NCBI GenBank assembly: GCA_903849835.1
Contig: CAINKA010000028.1
Location: 1-6,716 of the forward strand
DNA length: 6,716 bases
Direction of reading: 5' to 3'
From: an uncultured Alphaproteobacteria bacterium
Lineage (GTDB): Bacteria; Pseudomonadota; Alphaproteobacteria; Rickettsiales; UBA1997
This document shows, in pieces, positions 1 through 6,025 of this stretch (its first letter is position 1; every line of letters begins with the position of its first letter). The position numbers and the translations under genes are program-made. A model generated the notes under the pieces. The model was not told the DNA's origin. It saw only the letters and a program-made list of their open reading frames with translations, and did not search any database.

Positions 1-5
1 CTGAA

Positions 6-67
6 TCCTGAATCATGCTTCGATCCTTCGACACAGGCTCAGGACAGGCGAGGCTCAGCATGACATC
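6..67. repeat. Half-copy of dispersed palindromic repeat (same family as the ispE insert)
   Basis: Bases 6-67 align with 813-872 inside ispE. I see one 2-base insertion (CA after CTTCGACA) and about two substitutions near 51-53; the rest is identical. The segment matches the longer, right-hand arm of the ispE palindrome. Its partner arm would lie to the left of the window, so this is probably an element cut by the window edge. It ends about 6 bp beyond the dciA stop codon and is more G+C-rich than its surroundings. It may act as a 3' hairpin of the operon transcript, but that is inference. No gene is seen in 1-73. Confidence 0.8.
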
Positions 68-73
68 ATCGAA

Positions 74-547
74 TTATTTCCTAAAAACTTCCCGCCCCAA
101 CTCCGCCAAAACCCTTGCCAATTCTGGATCGGCAACATCTTTGATTTTTTGCTGCAAATTTTCTTCTTCGGATTTTGGTAATTTTATTTCTGTTTTTGAA
201 CTGCCTTCGAGTTGCTTGGGTTCTTGCTTGATGATGATTTTATTGATCGATTTAAATCCGTAAGAAACAGCAATTCTTTCCAAAATAATTTCCGAATTAT
301 TGTCTAAAAAAAATCCGACAGCAGGGTTGTAAACTGCGATGGTGAGCCGCGCGCCGCTTCTATCTTTGTTGAAATTGACTGACTTCGGATAGCAAAAAGC
401 AGCGTATTTTTTTCCGATAATTTCTTCCCAATTTTTTGCCAAATTATTGATCATCACGAATTCTTTCTTACTGCCTTGGAATAGCGGTTTTAAAAGGTTG
501 CCGAGTTTTTGATCGATTGATTGGAGTCCGTAGGAAGTTCTAGACAT
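74..547 (-). CDS. dciA: DciA-like DUF721 protein, predicted replicative helicase loader
   Basis: This 157-residue protein belongs to the DUF721/DciA family, which in most bacteria lacking DnaC loads or operates the DnaB helicase at the replication origin. The DUF721 core spans about residues 28-110: the NWEEIIG segment at 39-45, a conserved basic patch, the strand RLTIAVYNPAVGFFL at 67-81, and the helix and strand around SYGFKSINKIIIKQ. A charged, low-complexity linker (112-133) leads to a C-terminal helix, DPELARVLAELGREV (140-154), typical of alphaproteobacterial members. The ATG at 547-545 overlaps the ispE stop by 8 bp, suggesting translational coupling. An AAGAAGG stretch lies upstream inside ispE, though its spacing is rather long. 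It is the last gene of the operon in this window. DciA function is inferred from family membership. Confidence 0.83.
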   Translation of the reverse strand: MSRTSYGLQSIDQKLGNLLKPLFQGSKKEFVMINNLAKNWEEIIGKKYAAFCYPKSVNFNKDRSGARLTIAVYNPAVGFFLDNNSEIILERIAVSYGFKSINKIIIKQEPKQLEGSSKTEIKLPKSEEENLQQKIKDVADPELARVLAELGREVFRK

Positions 548-1457
548 GCGATAAAATTTTTACCTTCTTCACAAAAAATTCTGGAAATTTTTTTGCGGCT
601 TCATTCAGTTTTTTTTCGTCGGAAAAAATTCCGAAACAGCTAGCGCCACTGCCGGACATTTTGGCGATTTCGGCGCCGGAGTTTTTTAACTCGGCGAGGA
701 TTCCGGAAATAATTGGGAGCATTGCGATTGCTGATCTTGTTAGATCATTAGGAAAATTTTCTAACATCGATGTCATGCTGAGCTTGTCGAAGCATGATTC
801 ATGGCGCTTAGTTCCTGAATCATGCTTCGATCCTTCGACAGGCTCAGGACAGGCGGAGCTCAGCATGACATCGAGTGGCATGACACCGCGCGGCATGCCA
901 TCAAATTTTTCAAAAACCTCTTTCGTCGAAAGCGAAATTCTCGGATTCACCAGCAAAGCTGTAATCGGTTCGAAGTCAGAAAAATTTTCAATTACTTCTC
1001 CGCGACCTTTGACCAGCGAGGCGCGATCTTCAAAAAAAAATGCGATGTCGGATCCGAATCTGAGGGAAATTTCCTGCAACTTTTCTTTCGAAAGATTCAG
1101 CGAAAAAATTTTATTCAAGCCTTGCATAAAAAAAGCAGCATCGCTGGAACCGCCGCCTAAGCCAGCTCCGACCGGAATATTTTTTTTGATTTTGATGTGA
1201 AGATTTTTTGTGATGCCAAATTCTGTGGCGAAAAAATCTAAAATTTCGGTGAAGAGATTTTTTTTGGGATCAAGAAATGGCGCAAATTCGCCGGTGATTT
1301 CGAGCTTAAACTCGTCATTTTTTTTTACCGTAAGCTCATCCGCCAAATCCAAAAACGCAAAAAGTGATTCCAACTCGTGATACCCATCATCCCTTCTGCC
1401 AGTAAGCTTGAGAAATAAATTAATTTTGGCGGGACATCTCGCGGAAAAAAAATGCAT
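540..1457 (-). CDS. ispE: 4-diphosphocytidyl-2-C-methyl-D-erythritol kinase (IspE) with in-frame repeat insert
   Basis: IspE is a cytosolic GHMP kinase that phosphorylates CDP-methylerythritol using ATP in the MEP isoprenoid pathway. The N-terminus has the family PAKINLFLKLTGRRDDGYHEL motif (about 9-29) with the catalytic-site lysine K11. The glycine-rich ATP loop IPVGAGLGGGSSDAA is at 94-108, GSDIAFF at 135-141 carries the catalytic aspartate D137, and the C-terminal MSGSGASCFG is at 267-276. At 305 residues it is slightly long. Residues about 195-230 (LDVMLSS to SMTS) are encoded by a palindromic repeat and match nothing in the family. Without them it would be about 269 residues, near normal. 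The insert falls in a variable loop between KEVFEKF and the conserved NDLT segment, so activity is probably kept. It starts 2 bp after the degP stop and overlaps dciA by 8 bp. No clear Shine-Dalgarno is seen. Confidence 0.95.
   Translation of the reverse strand: MHFFSARCPAKINLFLKLTGRRDDGYHELESLFAFLDLADELTVKKNDEFKLEITGEFAPFLDPKKNLFTEILDFFATEFGITKNLHIKIKKNIPVGAGLGGGSSDAAFFMQGLNKIFSLNLSKEKLQEISLRFGSDIAFFFEDRASLVKGRGEVIENFSDFEPITALLVNPRISLSTKEVFEKFDGMPRGVMPLDVMLSSACPEPVEGSKHDSGTKRHESCFDKLSMTSMLENFPNDLTRSAIAMLPIISGILAELKNSGAEIAKMSGSGASCFGIFSDEKKLNEAAKKFPEFFVKKVKILSHV
767..874. repeat. 108-bp palindromic element inserted in frame within ispE
   Basis: The left arm is 767-801 (35 bp) and the right arm is 816-874 (59 bp), separated by 14 bp. 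The arm ends are exact reverse complements: 18 bp from the outside (TCGATGTCATGCTGAGCT) and 15 bp next to the loop (TCGAAGCATGATTCA). The right arm carries 26 bp in the middle where the left arm has only TG. The total of 108 bp equals 36 codons, so the ispE frame is unbroken. By hand count 56 of 108 bases are G or C, visibly richer than the flanks. The transcript would fold into a long hairpin in the coding region. The style resembles Rickettsia palindromic elements and REP/BIME-type repeats; identity with a named family was not tested. Confidence 0.85.
876..900. repeat. Short perfect hairpin next to the ispE palindromic element
   Basis: TGGCATG (876-882) and CATGCCA (894-900) are perfect 7-bp complementary arms around an 11-base G+C-rich loop. 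It lies one base outside the 108-bp element and encodes ispE residues of about 186-194 (the M-P-R-G-V-M-P stretch). That segment also does not look like native IspE, so the insertion may be composite and extend to about position 900. Confidence 0.5.
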
Positions 1458-1459
1458 GA

Positions 1460-2938
1460 TTATTTCGCCGATAAAACAACCGCGTAATTATTTTCCCCGC
1501 GCTTGACAAAAAGGAAAAGTTTTTTGGTGGATTTTGACGCGTTTTCAACGACCTGTTTTAGCTCATCGATCGATTTTATCGGAGCTTGATTTGCGGACAA
1601 AATCACGTCTCCAACTATCACACCTTTTTCTGCAGCTTCAGATTTTTGCGCGACTTCTGCGATCAACAAACCTTCGACATTGCTTTCAAGATTTTTACTT
1701 TTTTTTGTGCTGGAATTTAGCTCAACTATTCCGAGTCCAAGCACTTGTGCCGTAGGCTTTAAGGCCTGTTTCTTTTCCAAATTTTTTGTTTCAGATTTTT
1801 GAATTTCTTCATCCTTCATTTTCGAAATTTTTACGTTCAAAATTTTTATTTTGTCGCGTCGTAAAAGTGTGACTTTTGCAACTTTCCCGATCGGAAATTT
1901 GGCGACAGTTTTCGGTAAAATTTTCATCTCAGTAATTTCCTGATCGTCGAATTTTATGATGATGTCGGTTGGCAAAATTCCGGCCTTATCAGCTGGCCCG
2001 TCCTTCGTGACTTCGACGACGAAAGCACCCTTTGCTTTATCCATTTTCATCGATTCTGCGATTTCATCCGTGACGTCTTGAACCGAGACTCCGAGCCATC
2101 CGCGAGTAACTTCTCCTTGCTCTTTCAACTGCTTCACAACTTGAGTTGCGGTTGCGGAAGGTCTAGCGAATCCAATGCCGATATTGCCGCCTGATGGTGA
2201 AAAAATTGCAGTGCTGATTCCGATTACTTCTCCTTTCAAGTTAAACATTGGGCCGCCGGAATTTCCTTTGTTGATGGCGGCGTCAGTTTGAATAAAATCG
2301 TCGGATTGTCCGTTGTTAATATCTCGGCTGCGAGCAGAAACGATGCCGATCGAGACCGATCCGCCAAGTCCGTAAGGATTGCCAATGATGATGATCCAAT
2401 CGCCAATTCTTGCTTTGTCTGAATCGCCGAATTTAACGAATTTTAATTCTTTTTCGGGATTAATTTTTAGCAAAGCCAAGTCAGTTCTTTTGTCGATTCC
2501 AATGACTTTCGCTTTGTATTTTGCACCGTCATTTAGGCTGATTGTGATTTCATCCGCATCTTCGATGACGTGAGCATTGGTAACGATGGAGCCATCTTTT
2601 GAAATGATAAAACCAGAGCCGATCGAAGAAACTTTTTTCTTCTGGCCTTGCTGTCCACGAAATTGATTTTCTAGCTGGTTGCGGAAGTCGTCCAATAGCG
2701 GACTTTTCGGCAACTCGCCGAGCAGATCGATTGCGCTATTGCTGTTGGTTTGAATTTCTTGCGTTGCGGAAATGTTTACGACTGCAGGAAGAAGCTCTTC
2801 AACCGTGTCAGCAAAGCCATTCACAAGTGATTGTTTTGGCGAAATAATTTCGGTTTTTATCGATGTTTTTGCGAGATTATTTTGCGCAAAAGATTGAGCT
2901 GATGTGATTAAAAAAAGAAAAAAGAAAATTTTTTTCAT
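1460..2938 (-). CDS. degP: Periplasmic Do-family serine protease (DegP/HtrA)
   Basis: This 492-residue protease/chaperone degrades or holds misfolded envelope proteins. Residues 1-18 form a signal peptide (MKK, then a Phe/Leu-rich core, then AQSFA). The trypsin-like domain has the full catalytic triad: H123 in TNAHV, D153 in TDLALLKI and S227 in GNSGGP. A Q/N-rich loop (about 60-103) matches the variable LA loop. PDZ1 starts near GWLGVSVQD (280-288) and runs to about 370. A charged linker (374-394) leads to PDZ2 (about 398-490; LGLGIVEL and GVIVGDVILSAN). Two PDZ domains and the length fit DegP/DegQ rather than DegS. One oddity is GFARPS at 257-262, where the family normally has GFAIPS. It follows hflC by 9 bp and precedes ispE by 2 bp, so co-transcription is likely. 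The ATG at 2938 is followed directly by the signal peptide, which supports this start. Confidence 0.96.
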   Translation of the reverse strand: MKKIFFFLFLITSAQSFAQNNLAKTSIKTEIISPKQSLVNGFADTVEELLPAVVNISATQEIQTNSNSAIDLLGELPKSPLLDDFRNQLENQFRGQQGQKKKVSSIGSGFIISKDGSIVTNAHVIEDADEITISLNDGAKYKAKVIGIDKRTDLALLKINPEKELKFVKFGDSDKARIGDWIIIIGNPYGLGGSVSIGIVSARSRDINNGQSDDFIQTDAAINKGNSGGPMFNLKGEVIGISTAIFSPSGGNIGIGFARPSATATQVVKQLKEQGEVTRGWLGVSVQDVTDEIAESMKMDKAKGAFVVEVTKDGPADKAGILPTDIIIKFDDQEITEMKILPKTVAKFPIGKVAKVTLLRRDKIKILNVKISKMKDEEIQKSETKNLEKKQALKPTAQVLGLGIVELNSSTKKSKNLESNVEGLLIAEVAQKSEAAEKGVIVGDVILSANQAPIKSIDELKQVVENASKSTKKLFLFVKRGENNYAVVLSAK

Positions 2939-2947
2939 AAGTTAATT

Positions 2948-3811
2948 TTAATTTTTTGCACTTCCGAAATATTTAAAAAATTCGCTGTCCGATGAAATTA
3001 CCATCTTGGTTTTATCCTTGCTGAGAGCCTCTTTGTAGGCATTCATCGAACGATAAAAATCTGCAAATTCTGGATCACGTCCGTAAGAATTTGCATAAAT
3101 TTTTGCAGCTTCCGCCTCTCCATTTCCTCTGGTTAAATCAGATTTTTTCTTTGCTTCCGCGAGGATAATTGTTTTTTGCTTGTCAGCTTCGGCGCGAATT
3201 TTATCGGATTCCTCAGCGCCGTTAGCCCTGATTTCGCGGGCTTCTTTCTCACGTTCGGTTTGCATGCGAGCAAAAATTGCATCAGAATTTTCTTTCGGCA
3301 AATCAGCGCGCATGATTCGCACATCGACAATTTTTATTCCAAAAATTTCTGATTCTGCGCTGACGACATCGCGAATTTTTTTCATCACATCAACACGATT
3401 TTCCGTGAGCAATTCACTCAAAGTTACTCCGCCGATAATTTGGCGTAAGCTAGAGTCCAAGATGCTCGACAGCTTGCTTGAAAGGCCATAAACATTGTTG
3501 ACGGTGGTATAAAATTTTAGCGGATCAGTGATCTGATATTTTGCGAAAGCGTTGATGATTAAGCGTTTTTGATCGGAGGCGATGACCTCTTGTTCAGCGA
3601 GGCTCAAATCAATAATTCTTTTGTCGAAAAAAACTGCGTCTTGCAAAAATGGAACTTTAAATTTTATCCCCGGCGTTTCAATAACGCGGATCGGCTCACC
3701 AAATTGCAAAATCAAAACCTGCTGCCTTTGATCAACGGTGAAGATTGAACTGGTTAGAAGTATGAAAAAAGTTGTGCTGAGGATTAGGAGTTTTTTTATT
3801 TTTTTAGGCAT
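2948..3811 (-). CDS. hflC: HflC, SPFH-domain subunit of the FtsH-modulating HflKC complex
   Basis: HflC is a 287-residue inner-membrane protein that assembles with HflK into a cage around the FtsH protease and limits its access to membrane substrates. A short basic N-terminus (MPKKIKK) is followed by one membrane anchor at about 8-25. The SPFH/prohibitin domain follows: VDQRQQVLILQFGEP (26-40), ETPGIKFKVPF (45-55), DKRIIDL (63-69) and QITDPLKFY (93-101). From about 183 to 240 there is a highly charged Glu/Arg/Lys/Ala helix typical of SPFH proteins, with RGNGEAEAAKIYA at 228-240. The C-terminal part contains DPEFADFYRSMNAYKEAL, as expected for HflC. Length is normal. It lies downstream of hflK, but a 128-bp repeat-containing spacer separates them. 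The degP gene starts 9 bp after its stop. Confidence 0.96.
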   Translation of the reverse strand: MPKKIKKLLILSTTFFILLTSSIFTVDQRQQVLILQFGEPIRVIETPGIKFKVPFLQDAVFFDKRIIDLSLAEQEVIASDQKRLIINAFAKYQITDPLKFYTTVNNVYGLSSKLSSILDSSLRQIIGGVTLSELLTENRVDVMKKIRDVVSAESEIFGIKIVDVRIMRADLPKENSDAIFARMQTEREKEAREIRANGAEESDKIRAEADKQKTIILAEAKKKSDLTRGNGEAEAAKIYANSYGRDPEFADFYRSMNAYKEALSKDKTKMVISSDSEFFKYFGSAKN

Positions 3812-3829
3812 GGGAACGAATAATTTTAG

Positions 3830-3936
3830 ATTTTAGATTTAAGATTTTAGATTTGTCGCAGACTTTGATTTTATTGGTTTGGCGCCAATTTTTAGATTTG
3901 AGAAAAATCAAAAATCTAAAATCTTAAATCTAAAAT
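3830..3936. repeat. A+T-rich long inverted repeat filling the hflK-hflC spacer
   Basis: Bases 3830-3854 and 3912-3936 are perfect reverse complements over 25 bp, built from repeats of the unit TTTTAGATTT and its complement. The 57-base loop holds a third copy of the unit (about 3890-3899), which could pair locally with the right arm. It also holds the 10-bp palindrome TTGGCGCCAA (3879-3888). The element takes up most of the 128-bp gap between two genes that are normally almost adjacent. It has no G+C-rich stem followed by a U run, so it does not look like a standard intrinsic terminator. It may still affect mRNA stability or readthrough into hflC. Confidence 0.85.
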
Positions 3937-3939
3937 TTG

Positions 3940-5106
3940 TTAGTTTGGTTTCCTAGTTTGTTGCAATTCATTCAGTGGATAAAACGGCATCACGCCTGCT
4001 TTCGCAGCGCCTTTATCGATGAAAATTTTATCCATATCGCGATAAATTTTTTCCATGGTTTCGAGATAAATTCGTTTTTTTGTAACTTGCTTCGCCTTGG
4101 CATATTGGTTGTAGACCGACAAAAATCTGCCAGCTTCACCCTCAGCATTTGCGATGACTTCTTGGCGAAAAGCTTCTGCCTGTTCAAACACTTGTGATGC
4201 CGCTCCTCTGGCGCGCGGGATGATGTCATTGGCGTAGGATTGAGCTTGGTTGATCTCTTTTTCCTTGTCAGCTTTTGCAGTTTGAACATCGCGAAAGGCG
4301 TCGATTACTTGTGCCGGAGGATCAACGCGACGAAGTTGAACCAAAACAATTCGCACGCCAGAGCCATAAGCATCAAGGTTTTGCTGCAATAAATCTTTCG
4401 TTTCTTGTCCAATTTTTTCTTTGCCATCCGAGAGAGCATTAGCAATTGGAGTGCGGGCGATGATCTCGCGCATCGCGCTCTCAGCGGCTTTACGGATTGC
4501 TTGATTTGGCTCGGCGATGTTGAGCACGAAGTTTTTGATGTCAGAAATTTGCCACTGAATTTGGAATTCGATATCGACGATATTTTCGTCGCCAGTGAGC
4601 ATCAGGCTTTCAGCGTCAAAATTTCTTTTGTCGGATTTTTTTAAGTTTGAAGAAAAGCCGAATTCCTCAGTGTTCACGATGGTCACGCTTTTTTTAACCA
4701 CTTCGCCGAAAGGGTAGGGGATGTGGTAATTCAACCCTGGAGTTGCGATGGAATAAAATTTTCCGAAATAAAGCACCGCAGCATTTTCATCAGTGTCGAC
4801 CTTGTAAATTCCGGTGATCAACCACAGCAAAATCACTCCAAGAATTCCAAGTCCGATTAGCGACTTCGGAGGAACTTCCGAATTTCCGCCGGAATTTTGA
4901 TTTTTTTTGCTGAGAAATTTTCTAAAAAAATCTTCGAGTTTTTTTAAAAAATTTTCGAAATCAAAACTTGGTTTTTTTGGATCTTGGTTTTTATTTCCAC
5001 CGCCATTTCCACCGCTATTTGTAGGTTGCTCAGGTTTTTTAAATTGCTTTCCATCTTGCTTCCCCCAAGGACTTTGAGGCATGCCATTCATTAAAAGTTT
5101 TAACAT
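3940..5106 (-). CDS. hflK: HflK, SPFH-domain subunit of the FtsH-modulating HflKC complex
   Basis: HflK is the partner of HflC in the membrane complex that regulates FtsH. The 388-residue protein has a Gly/Asn/Pro/Lys-rich cytoplasmic N-terminus (about 10-80, with SGGNGGGNKN at 31-40), one membrane segment at about 82-101, and then the SPFH domain. That domain begins YKVDTDENAAVLYFGKF (101-117) and continues with TPGLNYHIPYPF (122-133). Family hallmarks are TGDENIVDIEFQIQWQI (171-187), ESAMREIIAR (209-218) and VQLRRVDPPAQVIDAF (256-271). An Ala/Glu/Arg-rich coiled region spans about 277-345, with RARGAASQVFEQAEAF at 298-313. Length is typical. ATGs at codons 6 and 9 are alternative starts; none has a clear Shine-Dalgarno. 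It is the first gene of the minus-strand operon, divergent from mrp. Confidence 0.95.
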   Translation of the reverse strand: MLKLLMNGMPQSPWGKQDGKQFKKPEQPTNSGGNGGGNKNQDPKKPSFDFENFLKKLEDFFRKFLSKKNQNSGGNSEVPPKSLIGLGILGVILLWLITGIYKVDTDENAAVLYFGKFYSIATPGLNYHIPYPFGEVVKKSVTIVNTEEFGFSSNLKKSDKRNFDAESLMLTGDENIVDIEFQIQWQISDIKNFVLNIAEPNQAIRKAAESAMREIIARTPIANALSDGKEKIGQETKDLLQQNLDAYGSGVRIVLVQLRRVDPPAQVIDAFRDVQTAKADKEKEINQAQSYANDIIPRARGAASQVFEQAEAFRQEVIANAEGEAGRFLSVYNQYAKAKQVTKKRIYLETMEKIYRDMDKIFIDKGAAKAGVMPFYPLNELQQTRKPN

Positions 5107-5187
5107 TGTTTTTCAGCTGGTTGAAATTTAGAAGGGAAGGCCACGATCTAAGCACGATCGAATCTTTTTCAATTGCAAATTTCTAAA
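5107..5187. promoter_or_regulatory. Divergent hflK / mrp intergenic region, presumed promoters
   Basis: This 81-bp gap separates two divergently transcribed genes, so promoters for both should lie here. I found only weak candidates. Reading toward mrp, TTGAAA (5121-5126) resembles a -35 box but has no good -10 box at proper spacing. Reading toward hflK, a TTGAAA on the minus strand near 5167-5172 is followed by a poor -10. CACGATC occurs twice (5142-5148 and 5153-5159), which could be an operator or chance. An in-frame stop at 5149-5151 bounds the mrp frame upstream. Confidence 0.35.
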
Positions 5188-5994
5188 ATGACAAAAAAAC
5201 CTGAAGAAAAAACTCTCGCGGATTTTATGCGCCAAACCCCCGATGTTACTGGCGTGAAGAAAATTTTTGCAGTTGCTTCAGCGAAGGGGGGTGTCGGGAA
5301 GTCAACAATAGCCTGCAATTTGGCAGTTAACTTGCAGCAATCGGGATTCAAAGTTGCGCTTGTCGATGCTGATATTTACGGCCCGTCAGTGCCTCATTTG
5401 ATGAATCTCAAAGGAAAACCTGAAGTCGAAAATGATTTACTTTTGCCGATGATTTCTCATGGCGTGAAATGTATTTCAATCGGATCTTTGGTCGATGAAT
5501 CCGCTGCTGGCGTGTGGCGCGGCCCGATGGTGACCAAAATTCTTCACCAATTAATTCGCAGCGTGAATTGGCGCAGTGATGGCGAGGAGGTTGACATCAT
5601 GATCATCGACATGCCTCCGGGGACGGGAGATGTCTATCTCAGCCTAGCCGAAAAATTTCCGCTGGCTGGAGTTTTGTTGGTTTCAACGCCGCAAAGCCTT
5701 TCTGTGATTGACGTCGTGAAGTCCATCGATTGCTTTCAAAAATTAAAAGTTCCGATTTCAGGCATAATTCAAAACATGTCTTTCCTCGAAATTAACGGCG
5801 AAAAAAAATATATTTTTGGCCAAGACGGCGCCAGAAAATTAGCAGAAAAAATGGGAATTAAATTTCTTGGCGAACTGCCGGTGATGCAGGAAATATCGGA
5901 TGCCGTGGAGGAGATGGAGATGGTGGTTTTGAAGGATTTGAAAGTGAGGGAGATGTTTGGGGAGATTACGAGGAATTTAGATTTTAGATCTTAG
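5188..5994 (+). CDS. mrp: Mrp/NBP35-family P-loop ATPase (ApbC-type Fe-S carrier), short form
   Basis: Mrp/ApbC proteins bind and transfer Fe-S clusters in the cytosol as ATP-dependent dimers. The deviant Walker A SAKGGVGKST is at 31-40, the switch region VDADIYGPSVPH at 59-70, and the Walker B region IIDMPPGTGD at 139-148. TPQSLSVIDV (167-176) and QNMSFL (195-200) are further family hallmarks. The 268-residue length reflects absence of the N-terminal MIP18/DUF59 domain found in most bacterial Mrp proteins. An in-frame stop at 5149 rules out an upstream extension. The CxxC normally following NMS is missing: residues 199-210 hold no cysteine, so cluster binding is doubtful. ATG 5188 is chosen over TTG 5173 because neither has a ribosome binding site and ATG is the stronger start. 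The last residues (NLDFRS) are encoded by an A+T-rich repeat arm. It is divergent from hflK, a common alphaproteobacterial arrangement. Confidence 0.92.
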   Translation: MTKKPEEKTLADFMRQTPDVTGVKKIFAVASAKGGVGKSTIACNLAVNLQQSGFKVALVDADIYGPSVPHLMNLKGKPEVENDLLLPMISHGVKCISIGSLVDESAAGVWRGPMVTKILHQLIRSVNWRSDGEEVDIMIIDMPPGTGDVYLSLAEKFPLAGVLLVSTPQSLSVIDVVKSIDCFQKLKVPISGIIQNMSFLEINGEKKYIFGQDGARKLAEKMGIKFLGELPVMQEISDAVEEMEMVVLKDLKVREMFGEITRNLDFRS

Positions 5995-6025
5995 AAAAAA
6001 ATCCCAAATCCTAAATCTAAAATTT
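5974..6025. repeat. A+T-rich imperfect inverted repeat between convergent mrp and znuC, possible bidirectional terminator
   Basis: AATTTAGATTTTAG (5974-5987) can pair with CTAAATCTAAAATT (6011-6024) over about 13 bp with two single-base bulges, leaving a loop with an A run and CCC. It belongs to the same family as the hflK-hflC spacer repeat: 6012-6025 is identical to 3925-3938. The left arm encodes the Mrp C-terminus and the right arm touches the znuC stop codon. Its position at a convergent junction suggests a role in ending both transcripts, but the stem is weak and lacks G+C pairs, so the terminator role is uncertain. Confidence 0.5.

Noticed and set aside
15..263. Plus-strand open frame at the left edge
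   Set aside because: It is antisense to dciA and starts inside the repeat; the Ser/Leu-rich product looks like a shadow.
767..900. Insertion sequence or phage attachment site in ispE
   Set aside because: No transposase or integrase coding capacity, no clear target duplication beyond the palindromic ends, and a copy elsewhere suggests a small non-autonomous repeat.
661..1200. Plus-strand open frames across ispE (661-1200 and 822-1160)
   Set aside because: They are antisense to clear IspE motifs and stay open partly because the palindromic element reads through in several frames. No family resemblance is seen.
540..1457. ispE as a pseudogene broken by an insertion
   Set aside because: The frame is intact across the insert, and all GHMP kinase motifs lie in order on both sides.
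3822..3938. Possible CRISPR-like array in the hflK-hflC spacer
   Set aside because: The units are about 10 bp and in inverted as well as direct order, without unique spacers of constant length and without cas genes.
5173..5187. TTG at 5173 as the mrp start
   Set aside because: It adds only five residues with no ribosome binding site; ATG at 5188 is the more likely start.
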